Assembly: GCA_904066235.2 (NCBI GenBank)
Contig: CAJFCV020000006.1
Coordinates: forward strand, 5,890,001 to 5,954,000
From: Bursaphelenchus xylophilus
Lineage: Eukaryota > Nematoda > Chromadorea > Rhabditida > Aphelenchoididae
Direction: 5' to 3'
DNA: 64,000 nt
Part shown: positions 11,513 through 20,949 of the stretch, one piece after another
How the letters are laid out: each line of letters opens with the position of its first letter
How positions within the stretch are numbered: position 1 is the first letter of the stretch
Program-made: the position numbers and the translations under genes
Notes under the pieces: model-generated
The model's database searches: none
Seen by the model: the letters and a program-made list of their open reading frames with translations, nothing else
What the model was told of the DNA's origin: nothing

Positions 11513-11895
11513 TTCGAAACCAGCACCTTCGAAATCCCCTAAATCCAGTATTTTTCGAAAATTTTTAAAAAATTAGTACTTAACAGTACTACTTAAGGAA
11601 AACTAGTAATGTTCAGAAAAAATAAACCCGATATTCGAAATGAGCACCCTCGATTATCCTAACTTCGACATTTGCATGGAAGAAAAATAATACTTTTCGG
11701 TTTCCCCAATCGTACTTTTCCCCAATCGTCTTTTTCCCCAATCGTCCCTTTCCCCAATCGTCTTTTTCCCCAATCGTCCCAGTTCCGTTATCTACAATAC
11801 CTACAAAAATTTTTACCGATCTGGCCCTTCAAGGGAGCCAAACCCTTTCTTACACCCGTTTTGGTGACCTTTAGGCATTCACCGTTTTTACCACA

Positions 11896-12102
11896 TCAGT
11901 GTCCATAAAGAAAGTTCGCTTCTAAGAAGTCCCTACTTCTTTTTTCCCCATAAATCAGATAGATAAAAGGGTTTACATCCCAATTTTCATTCTCTCTGAT
12001 CCAATAAACCCTCCGAGACAACGGAATAATATTATAGACATCAGAACCCATCTCTTTTCGAGTCTTTGTTCGTCTGCGCATAAGGAAAGGGGAAGATGCC
12101 AT
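11896..12102 (-). CDS. Possible 68-residue small protein (uncertain)
   Basis: An open frame starts at an ATG preceded by TTTATTAG on the minus strand, about 45 bp downstream of the BTB stop codon. It encodes a basic, aromatic-rich peptide containing RVYWIRENENWDVNPF and ending LEANFLYGH. I do not recognise it. The spacing is too short for a normal trans-spliced operon gap, so it may be 3' UTR or a remnant cut off by the adjacent transposon. No codon or family evidence supports it. Confidence 0.2.
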   Translation of the reverse strand: MASSPFLMRRRTKTRKEMGSDVYNIIPLSRRVYWIRENENWDVNPFIYLIYGEKRSRDFLEANFLYGH

Positions 12103-12146
12103 TCTTTATTTATTGCCGTATTTACATCTCCTAATAAATAATTAAT

Positions 12147-14244
12147 CTATTTCTCGTCTTCGTCATCCTTTTTAAGAGTCGATTCGAGTCTCCTGGCTGT
12201 CTCGCTACCATAACTTCGGACTTGATCCCATTCTGAAGACTGGATGATTTCCGGATTCGAAGAAATCTGAAATTGAGTGTTCAGGGGAAATGATCACTGC
12301 TGAGGTTTTCAGGACTCATAGAAGACCCAGGTGCCAAGCCCAAAAAAACAATTGCTCATTTTATTCAGCCTCTTATTTTCTTGCACAGTTCAGGCAAAAT
12401 AAAATTTGCACAGCGCAAAAAGATTTAAAAGTTTTTCAAAAGGCCCGATTCCCCCATTTTTTCTTACGACGAAACCAGTACGGCTTACCATATCCACACA
12501 ACTCATCTTTAGACTGTAAAGTTGATAGATCTCCGCATAGACGAGATACAAACAAACATTGTCCTTGCGCAATCGATCGATCCACTGTTGTTCACACAGT
12601 AACTGAATCGGGTTTGAAATGAAAGTAAAAGCAATACCTGCAATGAATCCAATGCATATTTATCTGCCAGTTCTGTGCATTCAAGTAAAACATCTTCCGG
12701 AAGTTTCTCGGAGACCTCTTCAATGTTATATAATTGGGTTATCTCTTTGTCCAACGTTTCCAATTCCCCCGTATAACACCATTGAAGCATCAATAGAACA
12801 GAATACAATCCATAGTCTTCAATGATTAATGTGGAGCTCTGATTCTCGCGAGTAAATTCGTAACCAAACATTGATCTAAAAGTACTCTAAAATAAGATGA
12901 GAAATTACCGAAATACAACAGCGTGAGCCGATAAAACAGATTTGTGGGCCTTGATGACGACATCCCCGCAGCAAACGTCGAGATCACAATGTAATTGCCT
13001 TGTGAACATCTCTAGATTCCTTTTGGAGAACAGATTCATATACATTAATCGGTCGGCAATGTCCTTCTGTTCGGATGACATAAAAAATTCATGGCTGCAT
13101 CCCTCCAAGGGATCATCTTGGAATTGCTCTTCTTCATTAATGGCACCTACAACCAAACATTTGCACAAATTCAATTTTTGAAATAAAAAATATATTTGAA
13201 CAGATGACGATAAAGATGTTCACACTGGGTATACACATAATATAATATATATATCAAGTCAAAAAGTATCTCGGAGCAAACAAAACAAAGTACGAATGCA
13301 GGCGTCTATAACCTAAGGTCAAAAAAACCTATTATGTTTTTAAGTGATACTAAATGATTTTTAATTTTTTTTATTAGTTAAGTGCTTGAGTTAGAGGTTT
13401 TGATGGTGCTAAATTTCAAAAATCATGTTTGTTTCTGACCTTTGTGGAATATTTTACCGTAAGTGGGAAGAAAAATTTTGTGCTCTCGAAGAATTGTGTA
13501 TGTTCTAAGCCGTGCGTTAAAAGACTTATTTCTCGCCTCGGCGGGGGCATTTGATGTATTTTTTGAAAATTACACCCCGTTAAATAGCTACGGATGAGAT
13601 TAGGGTTGACACATCTGTATTTCCGTTAGTCCGGTCACCCGAATCCGTATTTATGCACTTACACACCTTGTTCAACGTGATGATTCTGATACTCTTCTGG
13701 TCTTAAATGTTGTATCTTCACCTGTACAATGAACCAATTTCTTCTCGGATTGACTGGCAGCGAGATGGCCGGGGACATGTATTCTTCGAGCATCTCCGTT
13801 ACTCTCATCACTGCATGTCGATTGATCCCGGTTTCCAATTGGGCATCTCCATTCACTATAGAATACTCGTATCTGACTCGTCCTTTCCCTGTTCTTTTCC
13901 TACCTGATCTCTCCATAATGGGTAATCATGTTTCGGCATAAATAAAACATGACGGAATGCCCGAGGGGAACAGCCCGAATCCACCATAAAATGTTGGGGT
14001 CTGTGTCGTCTTCGGTCTCCAAACTTCGACGCACCGATCTTGTTTCCACATGCTCAAACTAAAGACGGGACAATAAGTAACATCTGGGGAAATTTACGGG
14101 CAAAACCGAAGTGTAATGGTAACTAAGAACTCAGACCAATATGAATGAATTCATACAAAACTTGTTACAAACACAGTACTAAAAAAAGTGCTCCCAAAAT
14201 CCTACCGTTACATCAAATCGGAACACTGACGGAGGGTCAGCCAT
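12147..14244 (-). CDS. MATH-like/BTB domain protein, probable Cullin-3 adaptor
   Basis: Seven exons (14244-14206, 14058-13904, 13855-13722, 13146-12909, 12875-12638, 12602-12489, 12266-12147) encode 345 residues with consistent splice phases. The N-terminal half (FRFDVTFEHVETRS, ILWWIRAVPLGHSVMFYL) resembles a divergent MATH domain. The BTB/POZ domain follows (DLDVCCGDVVIKAHKSVLSA, HAVVFRSMFGYEFTREN, MLQWCYTGEL), then a BACK-like helical end (ECTELADKYALDSLQLLCEQ, SSNPEIIQSSEW). SPOP-class MATH-BTB proteins recruit substrates to Cullin-3 ligases, and that role is inferred. Intron 3 holds a decayed copy of the neighbouring foldback family. The MATH assignment is weaker than the BTB assignment. 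Confidence 0.8.
13357..13440. repeat. Decayed copy of the foldback-family core in a BTB intron
   Basis: GATGGTGCTAAATTTCAAAA with flanking ATCATGTTTGTTT matches the foldback element's GAGGGTGCTGATTTCGAAAA and ATCATGTTCATTT with scattered substitutions, and upstream AT-rich spacing is similar. No ends or duplication can be defined. Confidence 0.4.
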
Positions 14245-14801
14245 CTACTCCTGATCTTTCATTTCCCGCACTCTTCCCCGTCCCGATAAAACGGGAGAGA
14301 AAAGAGCGATCGAGAATAGAAAATTGTTTTTGAGCTTGACAGAGGGTACACAAAAAAAACTTTCTGGACACGTGAATTATATGTTTTAGTTATGATTAAA
14401 TTCCAAACATAACGATATTGTTTTATTTTTTATATACATTGTACTCACAACAAAGACGGCATATAAAACCATTAAAAAACTAAGATTCTTGAAAGTACGA
14501 AAGAGACGGACTTTATTGGGTATATCTTGCTTATTGTAAAGGTGAAGCGTAAAGAGATAAGTCTGTACAACTATAATACATGACTGAGGCAGGAGGTGAC
14601 ATTAAATGTCATCAAAAAATTAGTAAACGGAAGATATTACAACATGTTGCAACAGATAAGATTTCGGTCGTACCAGCAATTTGAACAAAAAAGAAGAAGA
14701 AAAAGGCCATTGATTCGATTAATTATGCTACTCGATCTTTTAGGAGAGTATACCCGAAAGTGCATTATTCGATATCAGACCTTAGGGAGACTAGACGAAG
14801 G
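14245..14801. other. Intergenic between the RING and BTB genes
   Basis: The two genes run in the same direction with about 560 bp between the RING stop and the BTB ATG. I see no exon here. Same-strand order and modest spacing leave co-transcription possible, but no intercistronic motif is recognised. Confidence 0.4.
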
Positions 14802-16580
14802 TCATGCGGGTTGATGGATCTCTACTTCCACTTGCTGCACGTGAGGTTGGACCTAAACATGGAAGATTCAAAAGAAGATGTTCTTACCTCAACCGACACC
14901 GGAATAATTTGATTTATATTATCTGTAGAAATATGATCAAGATTAACCAATCCTGGAGGCTCAGCTTCTGATATAGACTCTACCTGGAAAGAATCAATGA
15001 AGCACATAGTTCAGTCACTCAATTACCACCTACCTCAACTTCCGTGACGGTGGTCGAGATTGTATCGTCATTATCAAGTCTACTATGAGGATTATCACCA
15101 TTACGGCCAATGCTCGACCTGAAGCTTTGCCATTTCCTTCCCATCGCTGCTCTAATCCGCGACCCAACTGATAGATCTTCCTCTTCATGAGGAACTTCTT
15201 GGACAGCACGAGAAGTGCTCGGTTGATCCGGGTCATCATGTGTATTGGTAGAAGAACGGAACCAGCTGAACCCGCGGAACGTGCGGGGCTGGGACGAACG
15301 CCCTAAAAAATTGGCGCTAGAATCTGTGGTCCGAGGCTGCTGACTTTGAATGAGAGGATCTTCTTCTCGTGTAGTGATGGTACTTGAAGACTGAGCTGTT
15401 CTCTCCGTGTCCGAATCAGAATCCGATCCAGTAGAAGGTCCGACTTTACGCTTGCAAATCGGGCAGACTTTTCGATTCTTGGTGAGCCAGGGATCAATAC
15501 ATTTACAATGATATGCTAAACAAAAAATATAAACAATTATAAAAAAGGCGTACCATGTCTGCAAGGCAATACACGAACTTTCTCGTCTTCCTGGAAGTCA
15601 TCCAAACAAATAGCACATGTCTCGGCCCAATCTCCCTTCTTGAATTTCTTGACCGGAATTTTCTTTAGATTGGATCTGGAAAGTCGCTTGCGAGCTAACC
15701 TTCTCCTTTCTCGACAAAGCCGTATTACCTAAAAACAGATAAAAAACTCGTTTCAAAAAAAAACAAACTTACAAGTGATACAAATAAAACAACAAAGCAG
15801 AACCCGACGATAACTACAAAGGGGACTAAATACTTGATTAAATCGTAATATCCAGGGGATGGCTTGATTGTTACCAGGTACCTAAAACATATAGCATTCT
15901 TACATATAATTTACTTCTAAGTACTACGATTTTTCAAAGTGACCCACCCGTGTTCGACTCCGTATTGCCCCAAAATATTAACCATACATTTATAATTCAC
16001 CATCACCAATGGAATCTTCACGTCCCCCGCGTGTTCAGCTCCTGACATTGGAACCGGACTCTTATGGGGTGCAGTGTAGATGATCAAAGCGTCATAACCA
16101 ACTGGAGTTGCATTCTGAACATTGTATGCTTTGACCGAGAAACTACAATTCCCTTGCGGGACAACAGCAAAGTATGAATCACAAAGTTCAGTGGTGTTTA
16201 TCTTCGGAAACTGAAATGAACAGGTTATGACATTCATAAAAGCCACGAATCTAAACGCGGAAGAAGCAAAGCGTGAATTATCTTACCTTAGAAGGTTCAC
16301 ATGCATATTTTGGGTCAACAGGAATGGCGCATCCGACAGCCTTATTGCTGAATGTAAAGTCAATCACATCCATCCCAAAGTTGGCACCGGTGGCCTCACA
16401 TCTCATAACCGGTCTCTGACTCCCGAAAGCGGTCTGTTCCAACTTAAAGAATTAAGTAATTGAAAAAAAGCTTAATTCAAACAGCCTAAATGATGCCTTT
16501 AAACTTACCACCTCAACTAAGAATTGAGCATTTGTAGCAGAAAAAAGAAGCACAACATAGATAAAGACTGAGTGCATCAT
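14802..16580 (-). CDS. PA-TM-RING E3 ubiquitin ligase (RNF13/RNF167 type)
   Basis: Endosomal or lysosomal membrane ubiquitin ligase. Eight exons give roughly 470 residues. A signal peptide (MMHSVFIYVVLLFSATNA) starts 60 bp after a TTATTTCAG spliced-leader-like acceptor. A luminal protease-associated domain follows (ACEPSKFPKINTTELC, VPQGNCSFSVKAYNVQ, YDALIIYT, IPLVMVNYKCMVNIL), then one transmembrane helix (YLVPFVVIVGFCFVVLFVSL) and a basic stretch. The RING-H2 finger reads CAICLDDFQEDEKVRVLPC, then RHAYHCKCIDPWL and CPICKRKV, so all eight ligands are present. A long Ser-, Gln- and acid-rich tail follows, ending VQQVEVEIHQPA after two tiny terminal exons. The domain order matches RNF13/RNF167 exactly. 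Confidence 0.9.
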
Positions 16581-17050
16581 GAGGGTATTTAGGGCCTTCA
16601 AGGCAGTGCGAAGCGCTTCATAAGCGCGGTAAAATACCTGAAATAAATAATAATGTAGAAAGAGAAGGGAAAGGATCTTCTCAACTTCGAACGCCAATTG
16701 ATATCAAACGAAAGGACGAAGAGCGATAAACGCCGAAGAGAAATCGACTCGAAAACAATTAAATTAAGGTGGAATTAAACAAATTTACATGACTCATTAC
16801 ACTTGAATTGGCGTTGCAAATCAATTACCCAAACCGACTATTCAGATCATATGTTATGGCGGTTACTCGGCTAGAAAGAAACTTTCCGAACGTCGATCGA
16901 GATAAACAACGGAAAATAATCGTTCTAAGACCAAAAAAATTTATTGAGATGAACCGTCAAACGTCAGACGGGAGGCTGAGACGAAATGCCAAAATCTAGC
17001 CTGAATGCCAAAAGAGTAATACTTGTATACTCTTCACAGAAACAAAATAG

Positions 17051-17072
17051 TTTCTACTCCATGGAGTAGAAA
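17051..17072. repeat. Perfect 22-bp palindrome
   Basis: TTTCTACTCCA followed directly by its exact reverse complement, with no loop. AATAAA-like sequences lie within 50 bp. It could be an extruding hairpin, a dimeric factor site or chance. It lies in non-coding DNA. Confidence 0.8.
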
Positions 17073-17172
17073 ATGGATCCAGTAAAAATATTGAAACGTT
17101 AAATAAATGAACAATAAAAAGATAAAAGTGGTAGCTTAATTCCGCAAAGGAATTTTAATAAAGACAGAATGA

Positions 17173-17427
17173 TTCAAGAACAGTTATGGCCGCAGCCTGC
17201 CAGCCATTCCAAATTCGCCATACACCGTTTATCGGATGGGAATTGATAAACAAGAGGAAGGTATCATTGACCTCGTGATTAGAAATTGTGATAAACCGTA
17301 TTATTTTATGCAAATATTTGAACCAGAAGGATGGCAGGTGTTCGGTAACTGCAACAGTAAGGACCTAAACATCGCACACGAGCAGTTAATGCTTTGTAAC
17401 TCCGTGGTTCCTGCAGATGAACACTAA
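17173..17427 (+). CDS. Orphan open reading frame, possible exon
   Basis: An 84-codon plus-strand frame includes EEGIIDLVIRNCDKPYYFMQ and FEPEGWQVFGNCNSKDLN and ends at a TAA. The composition looks protein-like rather than random, with paired cysteines. It has no good upstream exon, its only ATG is internal (17236) and I do not recognise a family. It lies in the 3' flank of the minus-strand eIF4E2 gene. Could be a relic exon. Confidence 0.25.
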   Translation, partial: FKNSYGRSLPAIPNSPYTVYRMGIDKQEEGIIDLVIRNCDKPYYFMQIFEPEGWQVFGNCNSKDLNIAHEQLMLCNSVVPADEH

Positions 17428-17577
17428 AATTCTAATATCAAGAATTCCTCCAGCCAGGTGAATTCCCCAGATAAATATTACGCTTGCCCACGCACTATTT
17501 ATGCACTTATCTTGCCAATAGTTTATAAACAATTTGGCAATGTTAAAAAAAGATATTAATATCATGCACCAAATGAT

Positions 17578-18432
17578 TTAGCGGAAAGCCGGAACCGTGT
17601 GTCGATAAGAGCTCTGATCACGAAGGCAATCGTCGTGGCGTTTGTATTCGAGGATGGCGTGGTTGGGAAGGTTCAGAATACGTCTCATGGTGTCGCGAAT
17701 CCGATTTGTGACTCCCTGATGATTAGCTGTCTTGTTCCACAACGAGATGATATCTTCCTGATTACGAACGGAACAGACAGCGCCACAGATCTCTTCGCCG
17801 ACAAGGAATTGCTCACCTAAAACAAGTTAATAGACCATTACTTTAAAAGGTAAACGTTTTAGTAGATGTATACATTTTCTCTTTCGCGATAAATGACTGA
17901 TAACGGCTCTCTTACCTATCATAGCTAATATAAGGTTCTCCCAGATCCTGGATGAAAGTCCCTTTTTCAGCCTCAGAATCCATTTCCCTCCTTTCCTGTT
18001 GGCCGAATCTTCCCAAACTGGTTTAACACCTCTCTTGAACAGATGAAAATCGGCCTTTCGATTGATATCTAAACCAAGAAAAATGAAAAGGAAGATGAAC
18101 CCTCACCAGACGGCCGTTTAACGTGCTTGTACACCTCCCAGAATTGTTCTACAGAGTTGAAGATCGCAATAGGTTGGACGAAATGTGCATAATCTTCCGG
18201 ATCAAATTTACCGGTAGGCCTTTGGAAATAAGAGAATGTGTAACTATACTCAAGGGGATGCTCTCCAGAACTTAATGGCCTTTCTACCTAAAAATCGTGT
18301 TTAGAAAATCTTTTAGAAAAAGGGATCAAGTAATAAAACACTTACTACGAAAGGCGGGGGATTTCGTCGGATAACCTCGCCTCCCTCCCCGACCTTATCT
18401 TTGTTTTCATACTCGGCAAAATCGTCGACCAT
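17578..18432 (-). CDS. ife-4: eIF4E type 2 / 4EHP cap-binding protein (IFE-4-like)
   Basis: mRNA 5'-cap-binding protein of the eIF4E2 class, generally acting on translation of selected mRNAs. Four exons (18432-18346, 18287-18107, 18068-17916, 17816-17578) give 219 residues. Cap-pocket and core motifs are present: HPLEYSYTFSYFQRPTGKFD, FNSVEQFWEVYKHVKRPS, DFHLFKRGVKPVWEDSANRK, GGKWILRLKKGLSSRIWEN, GEEICGAVCSVRNQEDIISL and a C-terminal EYKRHDDCLRDQSSYRHTVP. Class 2 proteins have Tyr or Phe where eIF4E1 has its first cap-stacking Trp; here the aligned position reads YFQRP, as in 4EHP. Splice phases are all consistent and the length matches the family. The gene symbol rests on similarity to C. 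elegans IFE-4 recalled from memory. Confidence 0.88.
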
Positions 18433-20949
18433 CGTAAATGAGATCAAAATACAACAACGGGCTCAATATAACAACAATATTCACACAAAATTATCTTGGA
18501 CAAAAAATATGTTTCTTTACCCGTGGCTTGCAACACAATGCCAAAGCTTGAAGGATACTTGTCCAAGGTGTGATTTCAATTTTTTGATAAGTAATGGTGA
18601 CAAAACTGGTTACTATAGCTATACTTAATTTTTTTGAGAGTACGTAAAGATGACAATTGTACTATCAGATATTTACATTGCTGATCAAGTGTTATTGACG
18701 GATAATATGTCAGAAATTTGGCAAGGGGTATTTTGAGGGGTGAATGAAATTTGATCCCCAATCTGACAGTCCGAACACATCAGTTTCACATAATCTTTAA
18801 TGTTCTTTTTTGTAGTAATATTTTTCCATATAAGGTTATGATCTCCTCGAATAATCATATTATGATGGTTATTGTTTACGGATGTGGTAATCGAATTGGA
18901 GGTCCCTTGGAACAGGGCTTGACCTAATCGGCGCCGGCCTGAGGGGGTTTTGAGGCCCAAGAGTTTTTTCTGTTTTATTTATAACAATGGTGCTAAAGGA
19001 AACACTGTCTGTTCGGTGCCGGGCCTGATCTGCAACAAGGCGAGCGTCCAAAGGGAGAATCGCCCACCGGTTAATCGGGCCGATTTAAGTCCTGAGGCCT
19101 CACCAAGATCAGGCAGCTGACGGATTTTTCGAGGAAGGATGAGAAAAGGAAGAGACGGCCGTGACGAAGTTTTCAACCCACCGTTCAGAGGACTGGACTG
19201 GCTTCTGCGCCTTGTTTTAGAAGCCTATCCCCGGCTGGTCTTTTTCCTTTGACCACTCGTTTTGGGATTAGTTTTTCTATTGTATTTTTGGCCGTATTTT
19301 ACATTAGTCATCGTCTTCTCAGTTCCCCTTTTTTGAAGGGGATTGGTAACGTCGTCGATGTCCTTATTTATGCCCATTTGAATTTATTTGATTGTTTACC
19401 TTAATTACCCTCTTTTATGTCTGCTCGGCCGTTATTTTCACTTGGTCCTCCCTTAAGTTTTATTTCATTTTTATGCCCAGAGTTTCTAAAAAGTGGAGAA
19501 TTCGCCTTAAATAAATTTGAATGGACTGGTCATAAAATGATGTGGGATTATGCTCATAGTGTTTTTCGAGGGTTATGGGGCTTTTTAAAAATTTATTTAA
19601 GAATAATTTAATTGGCAGATTGAGTTGCTCTCTAATATATTATTTTAACCCTTCCACTAATTGGAGTTTATTTTCGCTCGCATTTTCTTCGATTATTCCA
19701 ATTTCCGGTTTCCATTTTTACGTCACAATGATTTATTTTGTGTGTATTTGTTTAAGATATCATTGGTAGGAGATATGGGGGATATGAGAGATCAAGCGGT
19801 CTTTCAGCCGGCCCCATTCTTCTTTGATTGTTGTCAGAGAAGAGCGGCAAATAAGTGGGGAGGTCGAAAGTGCCCAAGGCCGACAATGGCTCTCTCTGTT
19901 GGAGCTGATGGAATGAATTGAGGCCCATTTGAAAGCGTCTTTAAACCGATCAGACCAAGAATCATCCATCTTTCAATTATTTTGTCAATTATGGCCTCCG
20001 TTTCGTGCCTTATATTTAAAAGTTCTGGTTAACTTTTTTAACAATCTGTTTCCTCATCCTTTCCATGTTTCAAAACCCGGAAATAATAAAGGAAAAAAGT
20101 TGCTTTTATCCAAATATTCTGTTATTTCCCGGTTGCCCGTCATAACTATTAGTGATTAGTTATGCTTGACTTCTGGTCTTACAATTCTATCTCTTTGAAG
20201 GGCCTTCCTAACGTAATTATGATTAAGTACCTATTTATTTATTTCGAAGATCAATTAGGCGACATTTACAATTAATTTTGGTCATGCCCGTAATATCTTT
20301 CGGTAACGAGCGAATAACTGGATCATCATTGAGTTGAAGGGACGTTGGGACAATCAGTCTCGCCTGTCTCCAATAAGTTATCGTTCCACTCACTTTCCAA
20401 AGATTTGATGTGATTTTGTTTGTGTAATCTCCCATATTTGCCCGCCTTTTAATGCCAAGTTCAATATTCCGAGGCCAACTTCCCGTCGCTAAGTCGTGAT
20501 TCGCTCTCTCTCTCAACGCCTTCAATCGGCTTATGTTACATTTTTGGCTTTTATGGAAACTCGAAAGGCCAGAAATATAAAAGCGGCGCTTCTTTCGCCT
20601 CCGGCTATGGCATCCGCCTTTATGCCTTTGATTCGGCCGCTCGCGTGTCATTCCCCTTCTGTTGACATATAACTTCTTTTGGTGGCCAAGCAGTAATTGC
20701 ATTATCCGCGCCTCCCGCCTTCTCGCGGGATCGTCGACTTTCGGTCTGATTTGAATATTTTTAAGGCCGTGTCGGGTAGAAACTTTAATTTTACGAGAAA
20801 AGCCCGTTTTCAGTAGAAGGAAAGTGGCCGCCAGAGACCAGATCCGCAGCACAGCGAACTTTATGAGATCTCAACGTTACCGTCTTCTTAACGCCTGCTG
20901 AATCGCCTGTCAACGACGACTGCGACGTCGCAGTCGCCGTCACGATAAA
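18433..20949. promoter_or_regulatory. Divergent intergenic region between eIF4E2 and NOS1AP genes
   Basis: 2.5 kb separate the two divergent starts. No gene is supported. A long minus-strand open frame at 20235-20852 has no ATG at its signal-peptide-like start and is treated as chance. A perfect 20-bp GC-rich palindrome (20917-20936) lies 14 bp before the first NOS1AP ATG and is a candidate promoter element. Confidence 0.45.
20917..20936. promoter_or_regulatory. 20-bp palindrome at the NOS1AP promoter
   Basis: CGACTGCGACGTCGCAGTCG is perfectly self-complementary and contains a GACGTC core, as in CREB/ATF-type sites. It lies immediately upstream of the first exon. The regulatory role is inferred. 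Confidence 0.45.

Larger units (their letters stand above)
9526..11795. mobile_element. Foldback MULE-like element with 9-bp target duplication
   Basis: GTTATCTAC flanks both ends exactly (9526-9534 and 11787-11795). The 2.25-kb element between them has terminal inverted arms built from tandem GACGATTGGGGAAAA units, three on the left (9543-9590) and five on the right (about 11698-11780). The arms continue inward through CCTCGATTATCC and TTAAGTAGTACTGT so that nearly the whole element is palindromic. No transposase is seen. A 9-bp duplication with long repeat-rich ends suggests a Mutator-like foldback element, but the superfamily call is inference. It separates the BTB gene from the metallo-beta-lactamase gene. 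Confidence 0.8.
16581..17577. other. Intergenic, with a palindrome and an orphan open frame
   Basis: This 1-kb spacer lies between the eIF4E2 stop and the RING gene start, both minus strand. It holds a perfect 22-bp palindrome (17051-17072) and a plus-strand open frame at 17173-17427. No other feature is supported. Confidence 0.5.

Noticed and set aside
17599..17820. Plus-strand 73-codon frame
   Set aside because: It is the antisense of the last eIF4E2 exon, whose minus-strand translation matches the family closely.
20235..20852. A 205-codon minus-strand frame with a signal-peptide-like beginning
   Set aside because: The hydrophobic start has no ATG (it begins at GTG), the first ATG is far inside, and the basic, low-information sequence matches no family. 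Probably chance in a stop-poor region.
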